Below, one piece after another: positions 38,764 through 47,837 of a stretch of DNA of 64,000 nt. Both the position numbers and the translations under genes were made by a program. The notes beneath the pieces are model-generated. The model saw nothing but the letters and a program-made list of their open reading frames with translations, ran no database searches and was not told where the DNA came from. The DNA comes from an uncultured Desulfovibrio sp. (GTDB lineage: Bacteria > Desulfobacterota > Desulfovibrionia > Desulfovibrionales > Desulfovibrionaceae), in assembly GCA_913063155.1 (NCBI GenBank), contig CAJXYU010000006.1, positions 62,001-126,000 on the forward strand, given 5' to 3'. Positions within the stretch are counted from its first letter, which is position 1; each line of letters starts with the position of its first letter.

Positions 38764-39168
38764 TTACTCAGGCTGAAACGCGGCCAGGCCAGCTTCGGCG
38801 CAGGCGATATCCTGCTCCACGCTGCCGCCGCTCACACCTATTCCACCGACGACCTTCCCATTTTCCTTGACGGGCAATCCGCCGCCGAAAATGACGATCC
38901 GGCCGCTCTCATCCGCATGAATTCCATACAAGGGCTGCCCCGGCTGCGACACGGATCCGAGCGTTTCCGTCGAAAGCTTTACGGCCGCTGCCGTGTATGC
39001 CTTGTTCAGCGAAAGGTTGACGCTGACCAGAAGCGCATCGTCCTGCCGAACCTGCGCAATGAGATTGCCTCCCTGATCGACAACCGCAATAACCATGGGC
39101 ACGCCGACCTCTTCGGCTTTCCGCTCCGCTGCCGCAATCATCGTCAGGGCCTTATCCTTGTTCAACAT
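38764..39168 (-). CDS. GlcG/HbpS-family (DUF336, PduO C-terminal-like) protein
   Basis: The 134-residue single-domain protein has VPMVIAVVDQGGNLIAQVRQDDA and the C-terminal GGGLPVKENGKVVGGIGVSGGSVEQD, characteristic of the GlcG/HbpS family, which also forms the C-terminal part of PduO. Members bind haem or cobalamin or occur with diol metabolism; the exact role is unknown. It is the first gene of the dehydratase operon. GAGGA precedes the ATG. Confidence 0.88.
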   Translation of the reverse strand: MLNKDKALTMIAAAERKAEEVGVPMVIAVVDQGGNLIAQVRQDDALLVSVNLSLNKAYTAAAVKLSTETLGSVSQPGQPLYGIHADESGRIVIFGGGLPVKENGKVVGGIGVSGGSVEQDIACAEAGLAAFQPE

Positions 39169-39317
39169 GGTGAATTCCTCATCGTCGTTTCGCGTTCATT
39201 GAGATTGAAGCATCCGGACGGCATACCCGCCCCACCCGCCAACAGGACTGCTCCCTTAAAGAAAAGTTCATTCCACCACCAACTTAAGGCTTTAAATTCA
39301 ACGAATTGCATGTAAAG

Positions 39318-39337
39318 CATGCATTCTCTCCACCAAA
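39318..39337 (-). promoter_or_regulatory. Possible sigma-54 promoter of the dehydratase operon
   Basis: On the minus strand TTGG-TGGAGAGAA-TGCAT has GG and GC spaced by 10 bases, as in -24/-12 promoters, but the inner bases of the -24 element do not fit. Transcription would start near 39309, 141 bases before the GlcG-like ATG. The NtrC-type regulator across the gap makes a sigma-54 promoter plausible. Confidence 0.4.
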
Positions 39338-39352
39338 GGCACGGCTGAAAAC

Positions 39353-39475
39353 GTCAACCAAGGTTGACAAAACATTGTTCCAACCCAGCCGACATCAAAA
39401 CAGGAAATCGTATGATTATGGTCTATTACCACCTCATGTTCGTTTATTTGACAAACAGGTTGCACACTGGTTGAC
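39353..39475. promoter_or_regulatory. GTCAACC-N2-GGTTGAC operator and a distal half-site
   Basis: GTCAACC-AA-GGTTGAC (39353-39368) is a perfect palindrome. A further GGTTGAC at 39469-39475 and GGTTG at 39458 lie about 100 bases away. They are upstream of both the dehydratase operon and the PocR kinase operon, and may bind the NtrC-type regulator. In the 554-base gap 39169-39722 I see this operator, two candidate promoters and no further gene. Confidence 0.6.
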
Positions 39476-39540
39476 ACCCCGCTCTTTCCGCTCAGAAGGG
39501 CCATGGTTTCGGGCTCCGTTTTTCATAAGCCCCATAAGTG

Positions 39541-39569
39541 TTGATGGCATAACAGATTGATAATACTAT
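39541..39569 (+). promoter_or_regulatory. Candidate sigma-70 promoter of the PocR kinase operon
   Basis: TTGATG is followed after 17 bases by TACTAT, 154 bases before the kinase start. Both boxes are close to consensus. Confidence 0.55.
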
Positions 39570-39722
39570 TTTTTTACCACATTTTCCTAAATATGATAAA
39601 AATCGAGAAAAAGAAAAGCGCACGTTCCCGAACGGCATTGATTGTGCTTCTGCAAAAAGGTACATGTGTTGTAACCATCCGATTTTGAACTCCTTACGCG
39701 ACCGGAAGGGTCGAAGACGCCG

Positions 39723-41609
39723 ATGGAAGAGCTCGACAAGCAGGAAAAGAGAGTCTGCACGGAAAGACAGGAGCTGTTGAACGAACTCAACATGCTGAGC
39801 AGCAGGGTCGCCGAACTGGAATCCTCGCAATCCCCTTGCGGCGTCAGGATGAACTGCGGCCTGGGCTCCAAGCAGCCGGGGCAGCCCGAAACCGAGTACA
39901 GGTTCGAAGATTTCTTCAACATAGACGCGATCCAGGAAATTCAGGACGCCTTTGCCGAGGCCGCGAACGTGGCCTCGATCATCACGGACGTAGACGGCAG
40001 GCCGATCACCAAACCCAGCCGTTTCTGCACCCTCTGCAACGACGTGATCCGAAAGACCAAAAAAGGTCTGCGGAACTGCATGCGCTCGGACGCATCCTTC
40101 GGAACGGACAACCCTTTGCAGCCCATCATCCGCCCTTGCCTGAGCAGCGGGCTCTGGGACGGAGGCACCAGCATTTATGTCGGCGACCGCCACATCGCCA
40201 ACTGGATCATCGGCCAGGTCCGCGTCTCTTCCCAACTGGACAGAAAGCCACTCGACTACGCACGGGAAATCGGGGCAGACGAGCAGGAATACATGGAGGC
40301 GTACAGCCGGGTTCCCTACATGGACCGCGATCAGTTCCTGAACGTCTGCAAAGCCCTGTGCCTCATCGCCAACCAGATTTCCACCCTTGCGCAACAGAAC
40401 CATCTGCAGGCCCAGGCCATTCGCCGCAGGCAGCAGGCGGAGCTCGCCCTCAAGGAAAGCGAGGAACGTTTCAGGCAGTTGTCCGAAGCGACCTTCGAAG
40501 CCATTTTCATCCATCGGGACGGCGTCATCCTCGAGGTCAACAAGGCCGGGCGCACCTTGTTCGGCTACTCGCAAAAGGAACTGCTCGGACTGCGCATCGA
40601 AACACTGGCCGTGCCCGAATACCGGCTTATCATGCGTGAATACATCCGCAACAGCGCGCCGACCCGCTTCGAGGCGCAACTGGCGTGCAGGGACGGACGG
40701 ATTCTCATCTGCGAGGTTCAGGAAAGGAATATGGTCTTCCAGGGAGACGAAGTCCGGGTGTGCGCTGTCCGCGACATAACGGAACGGGTCGAGTCCGAAC
40801 GGGAAACCAAGGAAAAGGAGCAGCAACTCATACAGGCCGACAAAATGGTCTCCCTCGGCATACTGGTTTCCGGCATGGCCCATGAAATCAACAACCCGAA
40901 CAGCTTCATCACCCTGAACCTGCCCCTGCTTTCGGACGTCTGGAAGGACGTCAGCCCGATCCTCGAGGCATATTACCACGACAACGGCGATTTTCTGGCC
41001 GGTGGTTTGGAGTATTCGGAACTGCGCAGCTTTCTGCCGTCGCTGCTCGGCCGCATGCAGGAAGGGGCCTCGCGCATCAAGGGCATCGTCAACAGCCTCA
41101 AGGACTATTCCCGTCTGCAGCCGGGAGAGTTGATGTGGGAGGCGGACATGAACGACATCGTCCGGAATTCCCTGAGTCTTCTCGACAACCTCATCACCAC
41201 GAGAACCGCCCGGTTCGAACTGGACCTGTCTCCGTCCCTGCCCCCGGTGTGGGGCAATCCCCAACGGCTGTCGCAGGTCCTCATCAACCTGATCGTCAAC
41301 TCCTGCGAGGCGCTTACATCCAAGAACCAAGGAATATGCGTCGCTTCCCGTCACCTGCGGGGGCAGGACGCCGTTGAAGTCACGGTCACGGATGAAGGTC
41401 CCGGCATCCCGGAAGAACTGCTGTCCAAGATCACGGACCCCTTTTTCACCACCAAACGCGACTGCGGCGGCACCGGACTGGGATTGTCCGTTTCCTCGGC
41501 CATCGTTCGGGAACACCACGGCAAGTTGACCTTTTCCTCAGATCCGGCAACGGGAACTGTCGCAAAGGTCATCGTGCCCATAGCGGAAAAACGAGAGAGC
41601 AATGCATAA
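39723..41609 (+). CDS. PocR-domain sensor histidine kinase
   Basis: The 628-residue protein starts with a short coiled coil, then a PocR ligand-binding domain (about 60-220, with FFNIDAIQEIQDAFAEA and the Cys-containing RFCTLCNDVIR), a PAS domain (about 245-360), a HisKA domain with phospho-acceptor His in SGMAHEINNPNSF, and an HATPase with DEGPGIPEE and GGTGLGLS. No membrane span is visible, so it is cytoplasmic. PocR domains are linked to sensing of small diols. It probably detects the substrate or product of the adjacent dehydratase and phosphorylates the overlapping regulator. Confidence 0.93.
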   Translation: MEELDKQEKRVCTERQELLNELNMLSSRVAELESSQSPCGVRMNCGLGSKQPGQPETEYRFEDFFNIDAIQEIQDAFAEAANVASIITDVDGRPITKPSRFCTLCNDVIRKTKKGLRNCMRSDASFGTDNPLQPIIRPCLSSGLWDGGTSIYVGDRHIANWIIGQVRVSSQLDRKPLDYAREIGADEQEYMEAYSRVPYMDRDQFLNVCKALCLIANQISTLAQQNHLQAQAIRRRQQAELALKESEERFRQLSEATFEAIFIHRDGVILEVNKAGRTLFGYSQKELLGLRIETLAVPEYRLIMREYIRNSAPTRFEAQLACRDGRILICEVQERNMVFQGDEVRVCAVRDITERVESERETKEKEQQLIQADKMVSLGILVSGMAHEINNPNSFITLNLPLLSDVWKDVSPILEAYYHDNGDFLAGGLEYSELRSFLPSLLGRMQEGASRIKGIVNSLKDYSRLQPGELMWEADMNDIVRNSLSLLDNLITTRTARFELDLSPSLPPVWGNPQRLSQVLINLIVNSCEALTSKNQGICVASRHLRGQDAVEVTVTDEGPGIPEELLSKITDPFFTTKRDCGGTGLGLSVSSAIVREHHGKLTFSSDPATGTVAKVIVPIAEKRESNA

Positions 41610-43017
41610 GACCACCGGCACAACCCCGCGGTATCCCGTTCTTCTTGTGGACGATGAGGAGTCCTGGCTGCACAGCTTCAAGGCGGCGCTCAGGTCGAGC
41701 GGCCTGGACAACGTCGAACTTCTCAGCGACAGCAGGGAGGTGCTTGCCGCCCTGGACGGCAAACAATACTGCGCAGTGGCCGTGGACCTGATGATGCCGC
41801 ACATTTCGGGCGAGGACCTCATTCCCAGCATTGTCGAATCTCACCCTGAAGTTCCCGTGCTGGTCATTTCCGGCCTCAACGAGATCAAGACCGCTGTCAA
41901 TTGTATCCGGCTCGGCGCTTTTGATTTCATCGTCAAGACGGAAGACCGCAACACGCTTATCGCGGGTATCCGACATGCCATTGAAATCTATGAACTACGT
42001 CATGAAAACAATGCACTGCGCCATAATTTCTTCAAACCGGACCTCGACAGACCGGAGCTCTTTTCCGACATCGTCACGGCCCACCGGGATATGCGGGCCG
42101 TGTTTCAGTATATTGAGGCCATCGCCGAAACCGACAGACCGGTGATCATCACCGGCGAAAGCGGCGTCGGCAAAGAGTTGGTGGCGCACGCCATTCATAG
42201 GGCAAGCGGCAGAAAAGGCGAGTTCGTGGCAGTGAACATCGCCGGGCTGGACGACAACGTCATTGCGGACACTCTGTTCGGACACAGGAAAGGGGCCTAC
42301 ACAGGCGCGACCGACGCCCGTATCGGCCTTGTGGAAAAGGCCGGAAACGGCACCCTGTTCCTCGACGAAATCGGTGACCTCAGCATGGCTTCACAGACCA
42401 AGTTGTTGCGCCTGCTTCAGGAGCGGGAATACATGCCCCTGGGGTCGGACATGGCCAAGAAATCCAGTGCCAGGGTCATCACGGCGACCCATCAGGAACT
42501 CGTCAAGATGCAGAACGCCGGAAAATTTCGAAACGACCTGTTTTACAGGCTCCGCGGGCACACCATTCATATTCCTCCGCTCAGAAAACGGCATGGAGAC
42601 CTTCCCCTGCTCATCGCCCACTTCGCAGGAGAAGCGGCCGCAAGCCTGAAAAAGAGCATCCGGGCAGACGTCGAAGACATCGCCTCCGCCCTTTCCTCTT
42701 ATCCTTTCCCCGGCAATGTCAGGGAATTGCAGCACCTGATCTACGATGCGGTCGGTATATGCAAGGGCAAAAGACTCACCGCCGAGAACTTCAAGACACT
42801 CCTCCCTTCAACCCACATCCGGATAGATGCAGCCCAATCACATGTCCGGCAGGAAGCGCCGGTTTCGTTCGGGGGCACGCTGCCTTCTCTGAAAGAAGTC
42901 CGCAGCAAATTGATCAATGAAGCCTTGCGCAGGACCAACGGCAACCAGTCCGCCGCAGCCCAGTTGATCGGCATCACCAGGCAGGCGGTCAGCAAATTCC
43001 TCAAGGAAAACGGATAG
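41602..43017 (+). CDS. NtrC-type sigma-54-dependent response regulator
   Basis: The 471-residue protein has a receiver domain (LLVDDEESW, phospho-acceptor Asp in AVAVDLMMP), an AAA+ domain with Walker A GESGVGKE, the sigma-54 loop as GAYTGA and [10 protein letters not shown], and a Fis-like helix-turn-helix at the end ([24 protein letters not shown]). Its start overlaps the PocR kinase by eight bases. It probably activates the glycyl-radical dehydratase operon; the palindrome at 39353 is the best candidate site. Confidence 0.93.
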   Translation: MHKTTGTTPRYPVLLVDDEESWLHSFKAALRSSGLDNVELLSDSREVLAALDGKQYCAVAVDLMMPHISGEDLIPSIVESHPEVPVLVISGLNEIKTAVNCIRLGAFDFIVKTEDRNTLIAGIRHAIEIYELRHENNALRHNFFKPDLDRPELFSDIVTAHRDMRAVFQYIEAIAETDRPVIITGESGVGKELVAHAIHRASGRKGEFVAVNIAGLDDNVIADTLFGHRKGAYTGATDARIGLVEKAGNGTLFLDEIGDLSMASQTKLLRLLQEREYMPLGSDMAKKSSARVITATHQELVKMQNAGKFRNDLFYRLRGHTIHIPPLRKRHGDLPLLIAHFAGEAAASLKKSIRADVEDIASALSSYPFPGNVRELQHLIYDAVGICKGKRLTAENFKTLLPSTHIRIDAAQSHVRQEAPVSFGGTLPSLKEVRSKLINEALRRTNGNQSAAAQLIGITRQAVSKFLKENG

Positions 43018-43091
43018 ATTTAAGGCAAAAAAGATTGGAATCCGTCGCCACGGGGCAATACAGTTGGGGCGGATTTCCATATGACCAGGCA

Positions 43092-43125
43092 AAAAAAGAG
43101 GCGCATCGAGCTGCGCCTCTTTTTT
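43092..43125. terminator. Bidirectional terminator
   Basis: AAAAAAGAGGCGCA pairs perfectly with TGCGCCTCTTTTTT around a six-base loop. It serves the regulator gene (plus) and the chemoreceptor gene (minus), whose stop codon overlaps it. Confidence 0.93.
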
Positions 43126-44792
43126 CAGAACCGTTCAAACTCGTCACCGTCTTCGGCCATGTCCAGGTTCACCCCATCCTGCTCTTCCCCGGGTTCCGCC
43201 GGCGGCAACGGAGCCGGTTTTGCGGCCGGCTTTGTCCGCGTTCCGGAGGCAACCAGCGGCCCTTGCTGACGGCGTCCTATCTTGAAGAAGGCGACGGTGC
43301 TCTGTAGTTGCTCGGCCTGGGCGCTCATTTCCTCGGCGTTGGAGGCGGTCTCCTCGGAAACCGACGCGTTCTGCTGGATGACGTTGTCCAGTTCCTCGAT
43401 GGCTTTGTTGATTTCGCTTGCTCCCGAATCCTGCTCAAGGCTTGCTGACGCGATGTTCTGAATCAACTCCGCGGTACGCTGGATGTCCGGAACCATCTTG
43501 GCGAGCATGGAGCCCGCCTTTTCCGCCACCTGAACCGACGTCGACGAGAGTTCACTGATTTCTCCTGCAGCCAGTCCGCTGCGCTCCGCCAACTTGCGGA
43601 CCTCGGCGGCGACCACGGCAAACCCCTTTCCGTGTTCTCCGGCACGCGCGGCCTCGATTGCCGCGTTCAGCGCCAACAGGTTGGTCTGTCGTGCGATTTC
43701 TTCAATGATTGAAATCTTTTCGGCAATCTGTTTCATGGCTGAAACGGTTTGGGCGACAGCCTTGCCTCCCTCTTCCGCATCGCCGGAAACCGACCGGGCT
43801 ATTTTTTCGGTCTCCGAGGCATTGTCGGCATTCTGCCGAATGTTGGAAGCCATCTGTTTCATGGAGGAGGCGATCTTCTCGACCCCGGAAGTCTGTTGCG
43901 CAGCGCCCTGCGCAAGAATTTGCGAAGTCGCGGAAAGTTCCTCCGCTCCCGCCGTCACGTTACTGGCCGAATCCTGCACCTCGACGACGACCGAGCGCAT
44001 GCGGTCGACCATCCGGTTCAGAGCCCCGGCGAGCATGCCGAGCTCGTCCTTCTGAGCGAGTGGAATATCCTCCCGCATGTCTCCGCCGGCCATATTCCGG
44101 GCGAAATCCACGCCAAGAGCGACAGGACCGGTTATCGTCCGCGCAATGACAAAGGTCATCAACCCTCCGATAAGCAAACCGGCCAACATTGAAATAATGA
44201 TGATCGTGAGATTCCTTTCATAGGTTGAACTCGCGCTCGCGTTGGCTTCAGCCGCGAACTTCAAATTCATTTTGGTGAGTTCGTTAATGTGGTTGCGCAT
44301 GGTTTCGAATTTGACCGCGGCGTCGGCTAGCGTCAGATCCAATGCGACTCTTCGGCCCGCGCGTGTGTCGCTTATGCGGCCGTCGACAACCTGACGGGAA
44401 ATGGGTTCCCACTCCTTGAACGCCGTTTCGAATTCCTGAATGACCTTTTTCTCTTCCGCGGTGCTGGCGATCTGAACGTATTTCCGGAAACGTTCCTTCA
44501 CCTGCTCCAGGTTGGCGTTGTAGTCGTCAACCAATGTCTTGAACCGCTCCGACTTGGCGTTGGCGAAGATCATGGACCTTTCCGCCACCAGAAGTTGCTG
44601 CAGGTCCCGGTCCGCCTCAAGCAGTAAATTCAAGCTGGGCATGTTGATGCTGAAGACGTCCTGCAACTCCTGATTGATACTGCGTGCGCCGACAATCCCC
44701 ACCACACCCGTGACGAGAAGAAGGCCGGCGAGCAGGCAAAACATCTGCAGGAGCTTGAAACCGATCCGTATGTCCCTGAGGCGTATCATCAT
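43125..44792 (-). CDS. Methyl-accepting chemotaxis protein
   Basis: The 555-residue receptor has an N-terminal membrane span, a periplasmic region of about 150 residues resembling a four-helix bundle, a second span ([20 protein letters not shown]), a HAMP domain and the signalling hairpin [41 protein letters not shown]. It has no CheR-binding pentapeptide at the end. The ligand is unknown. A secreted Cache protein gene ends 57 bases upstream and may form a two-component receptor with it. Either of two adjacent ATGs (44792 or 44789) may be the start. Confidence 0.93.
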   Translation of the reverse strand: MMIRLRDIRIGFKLLQMFCLLAGLLLVTGVVGIVGARSINQELQDVFSINMPSLNLLLEADRDLQQLLVAERSMIFANAKSERFKTLVDDYNANLEQVKERFRKYVQIASTAEEKKVIQEFETAFKEWEPISRQVVDGRISDTRAGRRVALDLTLADAAVKFETMRNHINELTKMNLKFAAEANASASSTYERNLTIIIISMLAGLLIGGLMTFVIARTITGPVALGVDFARNMAGGDMREDIPLAQKDELGMLAGALNRMVDRMRSVVVEVQDSASNVTAGAEELSATSQILAQGAAQQTSGVEKIASSMKQMASNIRQNADNASETEKIARSVSGDAEEGGKAVAQTVSAMKQIAEKISIIEEIARQTNLLALNAAIEAARAGEHGKGFAVVAAEVRKLAERSGLAAGEISELSSTSVQVAEKAGSMLAKMVPDIQRTAELIQNIASASLEQDSGASEINKAIEELDNVIQQNASVSEETASNAEEMSAQAEQLQSTVAFFKIGRRQQGPLVASGTRTKPAAKPAPLPPAEPGEEQDGVNLDMAEDGDEFERF

Positions 44793-44849
44793 ACCTCCCG
44801 TGGCTGCAGCTCCCCCGGCGAATCAGCATTCGCCGGGGACCGGGTGTTG

Positions 44850-45407
44850 TTAGAGCTTATCCACATCGATCCCGAAGGTAATGGCTCCGATGGCTTTGCC
44901 GCCGTCCATGACCGGCACCGAAACCTGAACCAGATATGCCTGGGAGGAGTCGTCGAACTCGACTTCGTCCACGAAAACAGCTCCGGCCCCACCGGCATAG
45001 GAATTCTTGAACTTGGCTTCGTCCCCCTGCCAGTAGTCGGACGTCTTATCAGTCATACCGACGTTGGCGCCCTGGTTGTCCATGACGAAAATTTCGGAAT
45101 AATAGGGCTCGGACTCCTGAATCTGCCTGAGGTGTTTTCCGAGATCGGACTCCATGAGCGCCGACATGTAGTCGGCGATACCGGCGTCGCCCTTCCATTT
45201 CTCGTCCATGGCCTGAATTTCGGTCAGGCTCGTCCCTTTGGCGTTCTGCTCCTTGACCGCTGCAACGATCACCGGATCCGTGCCGAGCTTGGCCAGGGTG
45301 GAATCCGCGAGGTCATAGATTTTTTGCGGCGCTTTTTCCGCGTGCGAAACTCCGAATGCCAACGTCAGAACAAACAGGGTACAAAGAATGATTTTCACTG
45401 CCTTCAT
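44850..45407 (-). CDS. Secreted stand-alone Cache/PDC sensor-domain protein
   Basis: The 185-residue protein has a signal peptide (IILCTLFVLTLAFGVSHA) and a single Cache-like domain with EPYYSEIFVMDNQGANVGMTDKTSDYWQGDE and QVSVPVMDGGKAIGAITFGIDVDKL. Cache domains usually form part of a membrane receptor; here the domain is alone, and no membrane span follows the signal. It could bind a small ligand in the periplasm and present it to the chemoreceptor encoded 57 bases downstream. The ATG at 45407 follows GGGG; the TTG at 45419 lies ahead of that site. Confidence 0.85.
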   Translation of the reverse strand: MKAVKIILCTLFVLTLAFGVSHAEKAPQKIYDLADSTLAKLGTDPVIVAAVKEQNAKGTSLTEIQAMDEKWKGDAGIADYMSALMESDLGKHLRQIQESEPYYSEIFVMDNQGANVGMTDKTSDYWQGDEAKFKNSYAGGAGAVFVDEVEFDDSSQAYLVQVSVPVMDGGKAIGAITFGIDVDKL

Positions 45408-45623
45408 GATTTCCCCCAATGAAAGATTAAGGTGATGACTGTAATCATAACCATCACATTCCGATCATTTTGCTATTATTTTTTCATTTTCCGCTTTAGA
45501 AACCTTCGCTCTTATCGCAACGATAATCATTGTCGAGCGAATCATCCCGCTTCCGAATCCCATGCCGGACTCATACCGATCTGCAATGGGTCACCGACAT
45601 GGCCGACTTGGCCCGGGCGCAAA

Positions 45624-45659
45624 AAAAAGCCCCGGCGGAATTTCCCGCCGGGGCTTTTT
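45624..45659. terminator. Terminator downstream of the first paralogue gene
   Basis: AAAAAGCCCCGGCGG pairs with CCGCCGGGGCTTTTT around AATTTC. A-rich and T-rich flanks allow function on both strands. It ends the minus-strand paralogue cluster. The region 45408-45623 is otherwise without a gene that I can support. Confidence 0.9.
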
Positions 45660-45672
45660 CATACGTATCGGA

Positions 45673-46155
45673 TCATATGTAGACGATCTTGAAACCGGGG
45701 AATTTTTTGTGGCATCGTTTCAAAACGCCGCAGGCCACATCGAGCTGCCGTTCCAGCTCCTTGATCAGCTTCTTGCGGGTTGTGCGCCGCAGGTTGGCTT
45801 CCACCACATGGCCGTCCTCGGCCCGGGTTTGAAAGGAATATTCCAGGGGGCAGTCAGGGTCGTCCGGGCCGGTCCAGTTTTCGCTGCTGATTTTGATGAC
45901 GGTCTGATTCATCCTGTCGCGATGCCGCCATGCTGCCCTGTTGAGGGCAATGATTTCCGTGCGGCTGAGATGAAGCTGATCTTCCTGGAGCGCCCCGGAA
46001 AAAGAATAGGTGGCGTTCAACACCACAGGCTTTTTCTCGGGCTTGAACATGCCCATTTCCTTGAGAAATGCGACACCCGCACCACCGGCAACGGCAATGG
46101 TGCAAAATGCAAGCCCCCACACGAAGCTCATGATGATTCCACTTTTCCGGCCCAT
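45673..46155 (-). CDS. Paralogue 1 of an unrecognised membrane-anchored family
   Basis: The product of about 160 residues is not one I recognise. It has one N-terminal hydrophobic span (SGIIMSFVWGLAFCTIAVAGGAGVAF) and a soluble rest. YSFSGALQEDQLHLSRTEIIALNRAAW in its middle corresponds to YSFSGPLKEKDLKFSRLEIITLNNSAW in the next gene. The end, KIVYI, also matches the next two. I prefer the ATG at 46155, after GGGAGG. It is the last of three tandem copies. The soluble part is probably periplasmic. Confidence 0.72.
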   Translation of the reverse strand: MGRKSGIIMSFVWGLAFCTIAVAGGAGVAFLKEMGMFKPEKKPVVLNATYSFSGALQEDQLHLSRTEIIALNRAAWRHRDRMNQTVIKISSENWTGPDDPDCPLEYSFQTRAEDGHVVEANLRRTTRKKLIKELERQLDVACGVLKRCHKKFPGFKIVYI

Positions 46156-46372
46156 CATCCTCCTCCCGCAAAAAACGCAAAAGCCTTTCAAATCAAGTTT
46201 CCGACACGCCACCTACTCTTGAATATAGGCAAAGTAAAGCGGAAATCATCCTCTTCTCGGTGGCAAAATAAAGAAACTCTCAGGAAAGCAAACACAGTGG
46301 CGCAGAGCACTCAGGAAACAAATACAAACTGTTACGAACGCAGTTCAACAAGAATCAGTCATGAGCCGAGAC

Positions 46373-46858
46373 TCAAATATACAACGCCTTGAAATCCACT
46401 TTCTTCTCACGGCACCTGCGACACTCATCGGCAGCCGTATCCAGGTGCCTTTCCAATTCCCTGACCAACCTTTTGCGCATGGTTTCTTTCGGCCAGGTCT
46501 TGACCATGCCGCCATCGCTGGTGTTGAACTCGAAGGTGTACTGAAGCAGGTCATCGCCATCCATACGCCCGTCCCAAGGATCGACCTCCACCTGAATGTC
46601 CATGCCGATCAGCACATCGCGGGTGCGCCAGGCACTGTTGTTGAGGGTAATGATTTCCAAACGGCTGAATTTGAGATCCTTTTCCTTGAGTGGCCCAGAA
46701 AAGGAATATTTCCCACTCAGGGAAACCGCAGGTTGTATAGTGGAGAAAAAAAATCCCTTGTTCGCGAAATATCCGGCGCCCATCCCCCCGGCAAGGGCGA
46801 AGACGCAAAAAACGCCCCCCCAGACGAGCGCGATCCATAATCCGGCCTTACGACTCAT
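46373..46858 (-). CDS. Paralogue 2 of an unrecognised membrane-anchored family
   Basis: The product of about 161 residues has a single membrane span (AGLWIALVWGGVFCVFALAGGMGAGYF) and a soluble domain with YSFSGPLKEKDLKFSRLEI, then a C-terminal helix rich in Arg and Glu (RLVRELERHLDTAADECRRC) ending KALYI. Its start at 46858 lies five bases after GGAGG. It is clearly homologous to the genes on either side; function unknown. Confidence 0.75.
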   Translation of the reverse strand: MSRKAGLWIALVWGGVFCVFALAGGMGAGYFANKGFFFSTIQPAVSLSGKYSFSGPLKEKDLKFSRLEIITLNNSAWRTRDVLIGMDIQVEVDPWDGRMDGDDLLQYTFEFNTSDGGMVKTWPKETMRKRLVRELERHLDTAADECRRCREKKVDFKALYI

Positions 46859-46975
46859 CAACGCCTCCGGCAACGCTTGAAAGCGGGCAGAACAGGCCCG
46901 CTTCAAATTCCTTCGACATCAAATATAGGGAAGAGACGTTACGACGGCCCATTATATTATCGGAAGCGGATCAGA

Positions 46976-47458
46976 TCAGATCCACAGAAAGGCGAAATTC
47001 CGGCCTTGGCCGCGGTAACGGCGGTATTCACCCTCGGCCAATTCGGCATAGCGCACCATGCGGGCCACAAGATGACGCCGGGATGTTTCCTGAGGACGAC
47101 TTTGGATGACCTGCCCCGTCAGGGTGGAAAACACCATGGTCATGAGCAGCGTGTCTTCCGGACGAATATCGTTGCGCGACGTGAATATCTCCATGCGCAC
47201 GTCGACACTCTTGATCACGTCCGCCGCGCGCTCCATGCTCCGATTCAGACTCGCGACCTCACCCTGGGAAAGCTTCAGATGCTTTTCCTTCAGCGGCCCG
47301 CTGAATCCGAACCGGAAATCAAGGGCCACAATTTCCGGATCGGAAGAAAAGAGCCCCTTGTCCGTGAAATAGCCCACACCGGCGCCACCGGCCAGAGCCA
47401 ACAGACAGAAGCCGACACTCCAGGCCGCGATGGCCCATGCAGTCGCTTTTCGATGCAT
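46976..47458 (-). CDS. Paralogue 3 of an unrecognised membrane-anchored family
   Basis: The 160-residue product has an N-terminal span (AWAIAAWSVGFCLLALAGGAGVGYF) and the shared FGFSGPLKEKHLKLSQGEVASLNRS block; the C-terminus ends FLWI. It is more divergent than the other two. GAGG lies 10 bases upstream of the ATG. It is the first gene of the trio on the minus strand. Function unknown. Confidence 0.72.
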   Translation of the reverse strand: MHRKATAWAIAAWSVGFCLLALAGGAGVGYFTDKGLFSSDPEIVALDFRFGFSGPLKEKHLKLSQGEVASLNRSMERAADVIKSVDVRMEIFTSRNDIRPEDTLLMTMVFSTLTGQVIQSRPQETSRRHLVARMVRYAELAEGEYRRYRGQGRNFAFLWI

Positions 47459-47755
47459 CGCTTTCCAGCCTCGTTTCTTTGTGGATGGCTCACAAGCCTT
47501 CCCGTGGAACGAAGCCCACCCTTCTCACGTACGCGCAGGTCAAGCCCATGATCATTAAATCAAACAACCATTTAAAGTGCAAGAAAATCCGACCGCGCCA
47601 CACTTCATCTCAAATAATAATCCCCTGGCGATACAAAATACGATTTATTCTGGAGAGGGGCACTCCCCAACAACCTAGTGGCATGAGGGTGGGAAAACAT
47701 ATTTCTTGAAAATACCTCCAGAGACGCCATCAACTGCCCCAATGTGGAAGGGCTC

Positions 47756-47784
47756 TTGACACACATACCCCCTCTGGGTACTAT
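47756..47784 (+). promoter_or_regulatory. Sigma-70 promoter of the sulfur-redox operon
   Basis: TTGACA (47756-47761) is followed after exactly 17 bases by TACTAT (47779-47784), 53 bases before the cytochrome start. This is one of the best sigma-70 promoters in the window, and its spacer contains an operator-like palindrome. Confidence 0.82.
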
Positions 47785-47804
47785 ACCCTTACCCCTTATA
47801 GGTA
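47766..47804. promoter_or_regulatory. Two tandem CsoR/CstR-type operator sites
   Basis: TACCCCCTCTGGGTA (47766-47780) and TACCCCTTATAGGTA (47790-47804) share a 15-bp layout: TACC, C-rich centre, GGTA. Their starts are 24 bases apart. The first lies in the promoter spacer and -10 box, the second just downstream. GC-tract palindromes flanked by TA are typical of CsoR/CstR-family operators. A CstR-like regulator is encoded at 55028, at the end of this locus. Confidence 0.75.
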
Positions 47805-47837
47805 TATTAAGAGGCAAACAATCATCGGGAGGACATC

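Noticed and set aside
36313-39315. 1000-residue plus-strand ORF
   Set aside because: Antisense shadow of the glycyl-radical enzyme, activase start and GlcG-like gene, all of which have clear motifs.
39492-41519. 675-residue minus-strand ORF
   Set aside because: Antisense to the PocR kinase; no motifs.
35309-43017. Bacterial microcompartment locus
   Set aside because: No shell-protein, phosphotransacylase or alcohol dehydrogenase gene lies near the dehydratase within the window.
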